NCBI GenBank assembly: GCA_031289695.1 | Contig: JAITPA010000018.1 | Location: forward strand, 1-37,150 | Length of the DNA stretch: 37,150 bases | From: Holosporales bacterium | GTDB lineage: Bacteria; Pseudomonadota; Alphaproteobacteria; RUG11792 | Reading direction: 5' to 3' | Shown here: positions 15,024-23,205 of the stretch, in pieces | Numbering within the stretch: position 1 is the first letter of the stretch | Layout: each line of letters starts with the position of its first letter | Notes under the pieces: model-generated | The model's input: only the letters and a program-made list of their open reading frames with translations | The model's database searches: none | Told to the model about the DNA's origin: nothing | Position numbers and translations under genes: made by a program

Positions 15024-16454
15024 TTAATTGAAAATCCTAAATCGCCTGCTTAATACCACGATTATTGGGATTACCTCGAGTCTTCCAGTGATCATATCCA
15101 ATACCAACATAAATTTTGGGATATTCGAAAACTCCGTAAAATGAACATCGTAGCCTAGATTAAATAGGCAAGAAAGGACTGCATAGCAACATGTGGCAAC
15201 GTCTTTTTCAGAGGTAATTCCTATCACAAGACTGCTCACTATGAAAACAATTACAAGTAGAGCAATGAAAGATACAACCGAAGCGATCAATTCGTTTTCA
15301 ATTTTTTTATTTTGATACTTGGGAACGATTACATTGTTTGGATTAATTATGGATTGGATATGGTGCTTTATCAGGGCATAGATTATCTGTACACGGAATA
15401 TCTTAATTCCACCGGAAGTTGATCCTGAGCAACCGCCTATCAATGCAAGGGAAATTAAGACTATTGGCTGGATATAGTTTTTTGTGCAATCATATCCGGT
15501 GGTTGAAATGGCCGACATTACTTGAAAAACGTGATCGGCAATAACTTTGACAGTCATCTCTGAATTGGTTGTGATTATGTTCCAGATAATGGGGACAACG
15601 ATCATAATGATAACTACTTTTAAATATCCAATGCTCTGCTGGTTGCTTAAAAATCCTTTCCCTCTGTTTTTAAGAATTCTTGCAAATTCTAAAAAAGTAA
15701 AGCTTCCAACAAACATGGCGAATGATATAACGAATTCTATTACACCATTCTTATACCAGTTAATACCTGAATTCTTCGTTGAGAATCCGCCAGTTGAAAT
15801 GGCTGAGATACTATAACAGATGGAATCGAACAAATTCATTCCGCTAATTTTTAAGAGTATTGCAAATATACATATCATAGCGATGTATATCCCAATGAAA
15901 AATCCAACCATCTGCGAAACCCTTGGCAAAAACTTTTTTGATTTATCAGAGTTTTCTGTTGCAAACAGTTGCATTCCGCCAATCCTCATTAGAGGAAAAA
16001 CGAAAATTCCAATTGCGACTATCCCGACACCTCCTATGAAATGCAAAATAATTCTCCAGAGATTGAGAGCCTCCGGCAATATCTCGACATCTGGATATAT
16101 CGTTGCTCCCGTCGTTGTTATTCCAGACACAGATTCGAAAATCGCCGACATGAACGAAAGCTTGGAATCTGCATAAATACAAAATGGAATTGAGCAGGCA
16201 GTTGATATAACTATCCATAAAGATGCAACTAGCAAAAACGAATCATTCCTTGAAAAAGCAAGAACATCTTTTGTAAAGCTTGAAAATATGGCAAGCCCAC
16301 CAAGGAAGATACAAACTAGGATTGATGGAACGAATATTCTAATGCACTCTCCAGAAGCAAATACGATATCGAAAAGAAGAGGAATTGTCATAGCTATTGC
16401 AAGTCCGCAAATTGCTATGCCATTGATTACAGCTACAGCTTTTAAGTTTGCCAT
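15024..16454 (-). CDS. trkH: TrkH-type potassium uptake channel subunit
   Basis: TrkH is the membrane pore of the Trk potassium uptake system and normally works with the cytosolic regulator TrkA, which is not in this window. The 476-residue product shows the four pore-loop repeats of the family: SGITTTGATIYPD, ISAISTGGFSTKNSG, MSAISTTGYDCTKN and GGCSGSTSGGIKIFRVQI. About ten hydrophobic segments surround them. No clear ribosome-binding site precedes the ATG at 16454. The gene converges on the symporter gene with a gap of only 15 bases, and it is divergent from the DsbA-like gene. Identification is secure to family level; TrkG or KtrB are near relatives. Confidence 0.94.
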   Translation of the reverse strand: MANLKAVAVINGIAICGLAIAMTIPLLFDIVFASGECIRIFVPSILVCIFLGGLAIFSSFTKDVLAFSRNDSFLLVASLWIVISTACSIPFCIYADSKLSFMSAIFESVSGITTTGATIYPDVEILPEALNLWRIILHFIGGVGIVAIGIFVFPLMRIGGMQLFATENSDKSKKFLPRVSQMVGFFIGIYIAMICIFAILLKISGMNLFDSICYSISAISTGGFSTKNSGINWYKNGVIEFVISFAMFVGSFTFLEFARILKNRGKGFLSNQQSIGYLKVVIIMIVVPIIWNIITTNSEMTVKVIADHVFQVMSAISTTGYDCTKNYIQPIVLISLALIGGCSGSTSGGIKIFRVQIIYALIKHHIQSIINPNNVIVPKYQNKKIENELIASVVSFIALLVIVFIVSSLVIGITSEKDVATCCYAVLSCLFNLGYDVHFTEFSNIPKFMLVLDMITGRLEVIPIIVVLSRRFRIFN

Positions 16455-16540
16455 ACGATTTGGTAGTAGACTATATTCCAGACTAATGTGAGATCATGGC
16501 ATATTTCACAATTTTGTACACGTGTTTTGTTTTTTCGTGC

Positions 16541-16567
16541 TTGATATTTGAATTTGCAAGATATAAA
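16541..16567 (+). promoter_or_regulatory. candidate promoter for the DsbA-like gene
   Basis: TTGATA (16541-16546) and TATAAA (16562-16567) are separated by 15 bases, slightly short of the optimum. A start near 16574 would leave about 33 bases before the ATG at 16607. Confidence 0.25.
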
Positions 16568-16606
16568 TTTAACGTAGTAACCTAGACAAATTTTCGAGAT
16601 ATTTTT

Positions 16607-17422
16607 ATGAAAAACAACGAATCGACGGGAAGCTGTAAGCTTAGCATTGGTATTTCTATTTTGGCGTTAGCTGCGGCTGGAGCATCATATTTTGCTCCAA
16701 AGAAAGCAGGGCCAGAAGATGCATCAACATTTGACGAGAAGGTTAAGTGTATTCTTCTCGATGTAGCCAAGCAAGATCCGCAAGTATTTATGGACGCAAT
16801 TGGTGAAGGCTTTGCGAAGAAAAAGGATGATGCCGTAAAGCAACTGGCTTCTGAAGTTGGAACGCATAAGGATGAAATTGATGCACAATGCATGAAGTTT
16901 GGAGATCTAGGATCTAAGAAGGTGATCATATGTTTCTTCGACCCGCTCTGTAGCCACTGTGTGGAATTTCAGCAGAATATGCTCAAGATAATCGATGCCA
17001 ATAAAGGTATCTGCTTTAAGTTAATGCCGGTTGGAGTATTGGGAGACGATTCAATAAGGCTTGCTAAGGTTCTGATTACATTGTATGCCGCACATCAAGA
17101 TAAGGTACTTAAGTTCATCAATGAGTTGGTTAATGGCAAAGGAGAGATGGATAAATCTGCGATTGAAGAGGCACTAAAGAAGGTTGAGGTTGACATCAAA
17201 GAGATTGAAGGCATGATGGAAGAATCTGATAAAAAGTTAATTGCGAACGGCAAGCTGGCAGAGCAATTAAAACTTCCATTTGTTCCTGGAATATTTGCTG
17301 TAGTTGGAGCTCAGATCGTTTCGGTCCAGTCAACTGATATAGACCAATTGATTGGGGTGTTCGATCAAAATAGTCAACCAGAGGAAAAGTTGGCCGAAGA
17401 ACCGGCGGCAAAGGCTGGCTAG
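16607..17422 (+). CDS. DsbA/Com1-like thioredoxin-fold protein, membrane-anchored or secreted
   Basis: This is probably a periplasmic thiol-disulfide oxidoreductase. The 271-residue product has one N-terminal hydrophobic segment (about residues 12-29, following MKNNESTGSCK) that acts as signal or anchor. A charged helical region (about 40-100) follows, then a thioredoxin-fold domain with the active site FFDPLCSHC (cysteines at about 115 and 118). The loop expected to carry the cis-proline reads LPFVPGIF. A helical insert (about 150-210) separates the two parts, as in DsbA. The last 15 residues are Glu/Ala-rich. The CSHC active site and the architecture resemble Com1 and alphaproteobacterial DsbA-like proteins. 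Whether it oxidises or isomerises substrates cannot be told. Confidence 0.85.
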   Translation: MKNNESTGSCKLSIGISILALAAAGASYFAPKKAGPEDASTFDEKVKCILLDVAKQDPQVFMDAIGEGFAKKKDDAVKQLASEVGTHKDEIDAQCMKFGDLGSKKVIICFFDPLCSHCVEFQQNMLKIIDANKGICFKLMPVGVLGDDSIRLAKVLITLYAAHQDKVLKFINELVNGKGEMDKSAIEEALKKVEVDIKEIEGMMEESDKKLIANGKLAEQLKLPFVPGIFAVVGAQIVSVQSTDIDQLIGVFDQNSQPEEKLAEEPAAKAG

Positions 17423-17439
17423 TTTGCGATAGAAAATAA

Positions 17440-17462
17440 CTGGCTAAAAGTATTTTAGCCAG
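17440..17462. other. perfect 10-bp hairpin before a membrane-protein gene
   Basis: CTGGCTAAAA and TTTTAGCCAG pair perfectly around a GTA loop. No T-run follows on the plus strand, so it is a poor intrinsic terminator for the upstream gene. It ends only seven bases before the ATG at 17470, and may damp translation or protect an RNA end. Confidence 0.5.
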
Positions 17463-17469
17463 CGAATTG

Positions 17470-18081
17470 ATGAGAATGAAAATGTTGTTAAATGAAAACG
17501 GTATCAATTTGATCAGACCACATCCGGGGAAGCGAATTGCCAGAAGGTTTTTCTCGTATTTATCATTTTTGAATTTGTGTTTTTGGAGCACCGTTACAGC
17601 TTGTAATTTTCTATTTAATCTAGATTTTTCAAATACTACATACGATGCTTATTTATTTGGAGTTTTTACAATTGTTCACGTTATTTTTCTCAAAATAATT
17701 GTTGAAAAATTATACGAATTGCCATATGGAAACTTTACTCTTGACCTGAAAGATAACTCTGAGCCTCCCTATGCATTTTATCTGAAACTGTTTTTGCTAT
17801 TGTTGTCTGTTTTCATAGTCACTGCAATTGCAATTAGTGGATCAATTTATGGTTTGGCGTATGTGACTTATCTTCAAAATAATCCGCGCATAGGGGAAGT
17901 AGCCTTTGTTTTAAGCGCATGGAATTTGATGTACGTCATATCTTTATTAGCCGGATATGCTTCGTGCCTAATCTCCACAAAGTTTTTGCTGTTGCCAAAG
18001 TTTAGCGTTTATTCAGCTTCCCAAAAGAAAAAATCGAATGACAATAAAATCATTAATTTCTCCACAAAACAAAAAGCATGA
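17470..18081 (+). CDS. four-helix inner-membrane protein, function unknown
   Basis: I do not recognise a family. The product is 203 residues from the ATG at 17470, and MRMKM offers two further starts close by. A basic cytoplasmic N-terminus (HPGKRIARRFF) is followed by four likely membrane helices at about residues 30-45, 58-78, 103-130 and 143-170, and a Lys-rich tail (SQKKKSNDNK). No catalytic or binding motif is visible. No Shine-Dalgarno is evident and a strong hairpin sits just before the start, so expression may be controlled. It follows the DsbA-like gene by 47 bases and overlaps a 42-codon frame by ATGA. Confidence 0.7.
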   Translation: MRMKMLLNENGINLIRPHPGKRIARRFFSYLSFLNLCFWSTVTACNFLFNLDFSNTTYDAYLFGVFTIVHVIFLKIIVEKLYELPYGNFTLDLKDNSEPPYAFYLKLFLLLLSVFIVTAIAISGSIYGLAYVTYLQNNPRIGEVAFVLSAWNLMYVISLLAGYASCLISTKFLLLPKFSVYSASQKKKSNDNKIINFSTKQKA

Positions 18082-18206
18082 CAATTTCGGTTCCACCAAA
18101 GGGACAAATAATGCCGAAAAGAGCATTACAATATGCAGGTGAAGATGATTTTCTGCAACTTCAACGCAGTTTTAAGAATCACGCGCTTGGATCGCCAAGC
18201 GATTAA
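18078..18206 (+). CDS. possible 42-residue protein overlapping the membrane-protein gene
   Basis: The ATG at 18078 overlaps the upstream stop in the ATGA form typical of coupled genes, and the frame stays open to a TAA at 18204-18206. The product begins MTISVPPKGQIMPKRALQYA and is hydrophilic. A 7-bp hairpin (CGCTTGG/CCAAGCG, about 18183-18201) lies near its end and could be part of the transcript end. No family is recognised. The overlap is suggestive but may be chance. Confidence 0.35.
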   Translation: MTISVPPKGQIMPKRALQYAGEDDFLQLQRSFKNHALGSPSD

Positions 18207-18274
18207 ATTTCTGGAAGCTTGAATTATGACTTCAATTCCTGTATCATGTTATCAAAACGAGGTTGACTTTACAA

Positions 18275-19936
18275 ATGACAACAAAGAAAGATAGTTTATT
18301 GATCGTGCCAATTAGCGGATTAGAGCAGATTGGTGCGAATTGCACAATGATTGGAAATGGGAACGAATGGATAATAATAGACCTAGGAATTGCGTTCTAC
18401 GATAAGCTAGGAATTGAAATTCTGACGCCGGATATATCTTTTCCAGTGAGCATGAAGGATAGGATAAAAGGTATGTTTATCACCCATGCTCACGAGGATC
18501 ACATAGGGGCGGTTCAGTACCTGTGGCCACAGTTGAAGTGCCCAATTTATCTAACTGAATTTTCGGCGGCTGTTTTAAAGCAGAAACTTAAAGAGTATCA
18601 GTGGCATGATGAGGTCGATATTCATATAGCTCAATCCAGGAATTCAATCAAAATTGGAAGTTTCGATATTGAGTTTGTAGTCCTGGCGCACTCTGTCATA
18701 GGATCATGTGGAATACGCATCAAAACAAAAGCTGGAACCATATTCCATACTGGTGATTGGAAAATAGATGCTGCTCCTCTTCTTGGTGACAAAGTAGATG
18801 AGGAAAGGCTAAAAGAGATGGGGCAAGAGGGCATAGATTGTCTATTATGCGATTCAACTAATATTTTAGTGGAAGAAGAAACAGGCTCGGAAACCGATGT
18901 TCGAGAAGCTCTAGCTAGGGTTGTGTCAAAATACAAAAGAAAGAGAATCACTGTTACTTGTTTTGCCTCGAATATTGCTAGAATGGAAACTGTATTCCAT
19001 GTTGCCAAACAAGAAGGAAGAAGGGTCGCCATTATTGGAAGATCAATGCATAGGATGATGGATGCCGTGGCCGATACTTCATATTTTTCAAGCGAATTTA
19101 AAAACAGCATCGGTTCAATTTTAACGGATGAAGAGGCCGCCGACATGCCTTCTGAAAAAGTTTTGCTAATGTGCACTGGATCTCAAGGTGAAGCTCGCTC
19201 AGCTCTGCACAGGCTGGCTCGCGGAGAAAATAGAGTTATCAAGTTAGGAAAGCGAGATGTCGTTTTGTTTTCATCGAAAGTCATTCCAGGCAATGAGCTC
19301 GATATAAGGGAAATGCAAAATCTTCTAATAAGGAAAGAAGTCGAAGTTGTAACGACGGATACTGAAGATGATATCCACGTCTCTGGACACCCAAACAAGG
19401 AATCAATAGCTAAGATGTACGTCTGGCTCAGGCCAAGGTCATTTATTCCGATTCATGGCGATGCAAGGATGCTATACGCCCACAAGAAGTTTGCTGAAGA
19501 AAGCGGAATTTCGGAAACTATAATAGCCGAGTCCGGTGACGTTATTGAATGCTGTGACGGAAGACTAGAAAAGATCGATCACAAAAATTTCACGTTTAAT
19601 GCAATCGATGGAGGAAGCATTATTCCAATTGATTCCGTTGCAATAAGGGAAAGAACACTGATGTCTTACAATGGATGCGTGAGCGTGAGCTTCGTTCTGT
19701 CAGGAGATGGTAAGATAATAGGAGCCCCAAGCATTGCGATCAATGGGATATACGTTGATCGTGAGAGCTACAGAAAACTGGAAAAACAGATAAGACAGGT
19801 GCTGTCAACTGAGGTATCCAAGAGACAAAAAAAATTAGAATTTGTGAATAAGGATTGCGAGTCGTCAATCAAAAGACTAATGGCAAAGAATTTCGATAAG
19901 AGGCCAATAGTTACTGTTCACATTCATACAGAGTAA
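18275..19936 (+). CDS. rnj: ribonuclease J
   Basis: RNase J is a metallo-beta-lactamase/beta-CASP ribonuclease with 5'-3' exonuclease and endonuclease activity in mRNA decay and rRNA maturation. It is typical of alphaproteobacteria as well as Gram-positives. The 553-residue product contains the zinc-binding motif THAHEDHIGA (near residue 70), VLAHSVIGSCG, FHTGDWKID and CDSTNI. The beta-CASP part has GRSMHRM, LMCTGSQGEARSAL and HVSGHPNKE, followed by PIHGDARMLYAH and a C-terminal domain. I chose the ATG at 18275, with GAGG 12 bases upstream; a TTG at 18263 directly abuts that GAGG and is less suitable. The 3' end overlaps tssF tail to tail by 13 bases. Confidence 0.95.
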   Translation: MTTKKDSLLIVPISGLEQIGANCTMIGNGNEWIIIDLGIAFYDKLGIEILTPDISFPVSMKDRIKGMFITHAHEDHIGAVQYLWPQLKCPIYLTEFSAAVLKQKLKEYQWHDEVDIHIAQSRNSIKIGSFDIEFVVLAHSVIGSCGIRIKTKAGTIFHTGDWKIDAAPLLGDKVDEERLKEMGQEGIDCLLCDSTNILVEEETGSETDVREALARVVSKYKRKRITVTCFASNIARMETVFHVAKQEGRRVAIIGRSMHRMMDAVADTSYFSSEFKNSIGSILTDEEAADMPSEKVLLMCTGSQGEARSALHRLARGENRVIKLGKRDVVLFSSKVIPGNELDIREMQNLLIRKEVEVVTTDTEDDIHVSGHPNKESIAKMYVWLRPRSFIPIHGDARMLYAHKKFAEESGISETIIAESGDVIECCDGRLEKIDHKNFTFNAIDGGSIIPIDSVAIRERTLMSYNGCVSVSFVLSGDGKIIGAPSIAINGIYVDRESYRKLEKQIRQVLSTEVSKRQKKLEFVNKDCESSIKRLMAKNFDKRPIVTVHIHTE

Positions 19937-21744
19937 GTTTGCTCCACGCGATTTTGTTTCGCCAAGATTGGCCAGCTTGCTACGATTTTTCCTGAGAGTG
20001 TTGATATCAGCTTCAGCGAGATAAATGAATTGATCGTAATGATTGATGAAAGATATCTGTTTAGTACACTGCAAAATAGATAGCTGAACTTTGCCCCGCT
20101 ATCTTCGGTCGTATATACCGAGACTTCAATGCCTTTTACAAATCCACGCCATGCATCTTTTCCAAATCTTTTGACGATCTCTTTTATTTGTATATCGGCT
20201 ATGTTATCGAGGATCTCAGAGGCTTTAACATTATTGTCTGATGAAAAAATATCTATAATTTTTTTAACGACTAATAGCAGATTCTGGGATTGTTTGATTG
20301 ACAGATGATTTGAAGATAATTGAGATACTAAATTCCACAGAGCCGTTGAATTTTCCGTGAACGATATAGGCGATGATGTTTTATATAGCAGCTTTGCAGA
20401 ATATCCAGCAGTTTCTACGCTTTCAATATGCATAATTGAGAATGTTTTGACATCCATTGGCTCGAATCTATTTGTGCAGAGAGTCTTTGCATAGACAACA
20501 TTATCGTATACATCGAAAGGATTCATTTTGGTATCAACAAGTGATACATACGTATCGGATCCTTCCAAATTTCTTATTTCTGCATTTTCTTTACTGTGTA
20601 CCCAGAATGTATCATGGATTACATTAGTATCTGAATCTGTTTCTAAAGAAAAATATGGCTGAACAATATTGTCCTCCTTCGTTATGCTGTCTATCATATG
20701 GAGGCTGGAAATTGAGTGTATCTCAACCGACTTGTCTTTTGCTTGGTCAGCGAGTAGGAGATATCGAGTCTTTGTGCCGTCAAATCTAAATGGATCAGAT
20801 GTAACAGGAAACAAATTGACAATCGGCGTTGCCCCAATCATTATAGAGTCGTTTTTAATAATCTGAAAAATCCTGTCATTTGAAAGATCGATGTCTATAA
20901 CGATAGAAATGTTTTTAGTTTCTGCATGACAAAATTTCTCTAATAACCTATCAAGATTCAGTATTCTGAAAAACATAAATTTTCGTTTAAAGTGCAAAAG
21001 TTCCTGGAATAGCTGTAGTACATTTGTTGAATATCTTGGAACTGGGCAAACGGATTCTTTATCATCGAATCCACATTGAACGATATCCTGTGCATTCATT
21101 TGTATGTAGTTATCGTTTATTTTCAAAAATACCGTTCTAGTTGGATTAGAAAAGAGGGCCGAATATATTAGGATGGCGTCTTCTTGAATTTCTGAATTTA
21201 TATGAAACAACAAGTTGTCAATTTTCAATTTTTCGAAAGATTCACTGTTACTCATTAGACTGATTTCGAGGCACCATCCGTCAACACCTCCAATGACTCT
21301 CGATGTTTTTACAAGATCTATGCTTGAAATGTTGATCGGATATAAATTTACTGGATAAATTGTTTTAAATATACATTCAATCCCAGCTTTGGAATTTACA
21401 AAAAGACTCGTGTTTTTAGGTATGTATACTGTTTCTGAAATAGAAACAGATTCATTCGTCTCAAATTTAGCAATAGAGCATGAAGGAAATATATTTATTA
21501 AATTTGGATACAAAGCCGATAGCAAATATTTTGCCAAATCCTCTGAATTCTCGTCTATCTTCTGTTGAATCTTAGCGGCCATAAATGCAACGGCTTCTAT
21601 TATTCTTTCTGTTTGCGGATCTGTTGACTCTCCATTTTTAATGTCCAGTTTTGAAGCTATATCCTGGTGAGCTTTAGCAAAAGCCCCTCCTTTTTCCCGT
21701 AGAAAGAGAAGTTCATCTTGATAATAACGAAGGAAGTTTTTCAT
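19924..21744 (-). CDS. tssF: type VI secretion system baseplate protein TssF (ImpG/VasA)
   Basis: TssF, with TssG, TssE and TssK, builds the wedge of the T6SS baseplate at the inner membrane. The 606-residue product has the family length and the characteristic N-terminus: YYQDELLFLREKGGAFAKAH, then LDIKNGESTDPQTERIIEAV and FMAAKIQQKIDENSEDLAK, and LLSALYPNLINIFPSCSIAKF. The rest is diverged and very AT-rich. No tssG, tssE, tssB/C or other T6SS gene is present in the window, so the system must be scattered or reduced. The ATG at 21744 is well placed. The end overlaps rnj on the other strand by 13 bases. Whether a working T6SS exists cannot be judged here. Confidence 0.92.
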   Translation of the reverse strand: MKNFLRYYQDELLFLREKGGAFAKAHQDIASKLDIKNGESTDPQTERIIEAVAFMAAKIQQKIDENSEDLAKYLLSALYPNLINIFPSCSIAKFETNESVSISETVYIPKNTSLFVNSKAGIECIFKTIYPVNLYPINISSIDLVKTSRVIGGVDGWCLEISLMSNSESFEKLKIDNLLFHINSEIQEDAILIYSALFSNPTRTVFLKINDNYIQMNAQDIVQCGFDDKESVCPVPRYSTNVLQLFQELLHFKRKFMFFRILNLDRLLEKFCHAETKNISIVIDIDLSNDRIFQIIKNDSIMIGATPIVNLFPVTSDPFRFDGTKTRYLLLADQAKDKSVEIHSISSLHMIDSITKEDNIVQPYFSLETDSDTNVIHDTFWVHSKENAEIRNLEGSDTYVSLVDTKMNPFDVYDNVVYAKTLCTNRFEPMDVKTFSIMHIESVETAGYSAKLLYKTSSPISFTENSTALWNLVSQLSSNHLSIKQSQNLLLVVKKIIDIFSSDNNVKASEILDNIADIQIKEIVKRFGKDAWRGFVKGIEVSVYTTEDSGAKFSYLFCSVLNRYLSSIITINSFISLKLISTLSGKIVASWPILAKQNRVEQTYSV

Positions 21745-21815
21745 AAATCGAGCAAGACACGCTTTGTTTGATAAAAAAGTTTACCACTATTAACTGAAAA
21801 TTAATAATATTTTTT

Positions 21816-21821
21816 TATAAT
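21816..21821 (+). promoter_or_regulatory. candidate -10 box for the repeat protein
   Basis: A perfect TATAAT lies in a very AT-rich gap between divergent genes. Transcription from near 21828 would give a leader of about 16 bases before the GTG at 21844. No clear -35 box is present. Confidence 0.3.
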
Positions 21822-21843
21822 ATTTATTAATTGGGATTACAAA

Positions 21844-23205
21844 GTGATTAGAGTATTGATGTGTACGATCCTATATAAAAAACTAAGCGAGTCAATCGCT
21901 ATCGCCACATGTACCTTGATATCGGTCTTTTGTATGAACACGTGCTGCGCTGACGAAACTGCGGCAGAAATCGTTAGCGGTATTGCTTCTGAATCGGGAA
22001 GCGAACAAGCCGAAAATGAAACAGCACTTCCGAAAATGGATGAGGAGGGAAATATCATAGAGGAAGAGAAAGAAGTGGATGCAGGTGGAGATGGAGATGC
22101 AGAAGTGAATACGGATGCCGCTCCCGATACGGATGTAGAGGCAACTTCGGACACGAAGGAACCTGTCTCAGAAGTCAAGCTGATAACTTCAGACGGAACT
22201 GTATATGTTCTGCCAAAGGAAATCAACTTACCACCAAGCATCAAAGATGGTTGGATATATATTACTAGGGATGTTGATGGGCTTAAAGCCAAGTTAGAAT
22301 CCGAACCAACCTTGCAACAAGAACAGGCACCGGAAGGATCAGCGATTGATGAGAGCGCCCCAGATCAACAATTTGTAACGGATGATCCAGCTATCCAGCA
22401 GGAGCAAGCCCGACAAATGGGACAACCAGGTATGGTCGCTAACGAAGGTATTCCAGGTCAACAATTTGGAGCGGACGGACGAACTATTCAGCGTGGACGA
22501 ATGGGGCAGTCAAATGGACCTGCCAACGGAAACGCTACTACCCAGCAATACGGTCAAGTTGGCCAGCAAGGATATGGAGGTCCGATGGGACAACAATCTG
22601 GAATGAACGGTCAAGTTACTCAGCGGGGACAGATTGGATACCAGGGTGATTTTGCCAATGTAGGTGCCACTGTCCAACAATACGGTCGGGTTGGCCAGCA
22701 AGGGTATGGGGGTCCGATGGGACAGCAATCTGGAATGAATGGTCGAGTTGTCCAGCAGGGACAGATTAGATACCAGGGTGACTTTGCCAATGAAGGTGCT
22801 ACCGTCCAACAATACGGTCGAGTTGGCCAACAAGGATATGGAGGTCCAATGGGACAGCAATCTGGAATGAACGGTCAAGTTGCTCCGCAGGGACAGATTG
22901 GATACCATGGCAACCCCGCCAACGGAGGTGCTACCGTCCAACAATACGGTCGTGTCGGCCAGCAAGGATATGGGGGTCCGATGGGACAGCAATCTGGAAT
23001 GAATGGTCAAGTTGCTCCACAGGGACAGATTTGGCAATCAAGCGAAGCTAATCCAACTGGGCAACTTCCTGGACAACAATTTGAAATGAATGGCAAAGTT
23101 ATTCAGCAAGGGCAAACCAATCAACCTGGGCAGCCGGACTCAGCACAACAGTCACCTCCATCGGACGCAAAGAAGTCGTTTACTCTTATGTGCCACTTAG
23201 TCTAA
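21844..23205 (+). CDS. secreted Gln/Gly-rich repeat protein, function unknown
   Basis: I do not recognise a family. The GTG at 21844 has GGGA seven bases upstream; an ATG at 21859 is the alternative. The 453-residue product starts with a signal peptide (hydrophobic ESIAIATCTLISVFCMNT, cleavage probably after CCA). An acidic region of about 80 residues follows (EEEKEVDAGGDGDAEVNTD), then a small folded-looking part around VKLITSDGTVYVLPKEINLP and GWIYITRDVDGLKAKLESEP. The C-terminal half is Gln/Gly-rich, with near-identical 44-residue units containing QQYGRVGQQGYGGPMGQQSG. Such repeats suit an extracellular, elongated or aggregating surface or matrix protein. The stop lies inside the convergent ABC-type gene (9-base overlap). 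Confidence 0.78.
   Translation: MIRVLMCTILYKKLSESIAIATCTLISVFCMNTCCADETAAEIVSGIASESGSEQAENETALPKMDEEGNIIEEEKEVDAGGDGDAEVNTDAAPDTDVEATSDTKEPVSEVKLITSDGTVYVLPKEINLPPSIKDGWIYITRDVDGLKAKLESEPTLQQEQAPEGSAIDESAPDQQFVTDDPAIQQEQARQMGQPGMVANEGIPGQQFGADGRTIQRGRMGQSNGPANGNATTQQYGQVGQQGYGGPMGQQSGMNGQVTQRGQIGYQGDFANVGATVQQYGRVGQQGYGGPMGQQSGMNGRVVQQGQIRYQGDFANEGATVQQYGRVGQQGYGGPMGQQSGMNGQVAPQGQIGYHGNPANGGATVQQYGRVGQQGYGGPMGQQSGMNGQVAPQGQIWQSSEANPTGQLPGQQFEMNGKVIQQGQTNQPGQPDSAQQSPPSDAKKSFTLMCHLV
22506..23037 (+). repeat. tandem 132-bp coding repeat array (about four units)
   Basis: The landmark ATGGGACARCAATCTGGAATG occurs at 22585, 22717, 22849 and 22981, exactly 132 bases apart. Three full 44-codon units (22603-22734, 22735-22866, 22867-22998) are flanked by partial units. 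Differences between units are few, mostly synonymous or confined to the segment after ATGAAYGGTC. The array is in frame throughout. Confidence 0.92.

Noticed and set aside
22510-23037. A repetitive 175-codon minus-strand frame
   Set aside because: It mirrors the 132-bp repeats of the plus-strand gene, which has the signal peptide and start signals.
22506-23037. CRISPR-like array
   Set aside because: Units are 132 bases, contiguous, without variable spacers, and encode protein in frame.
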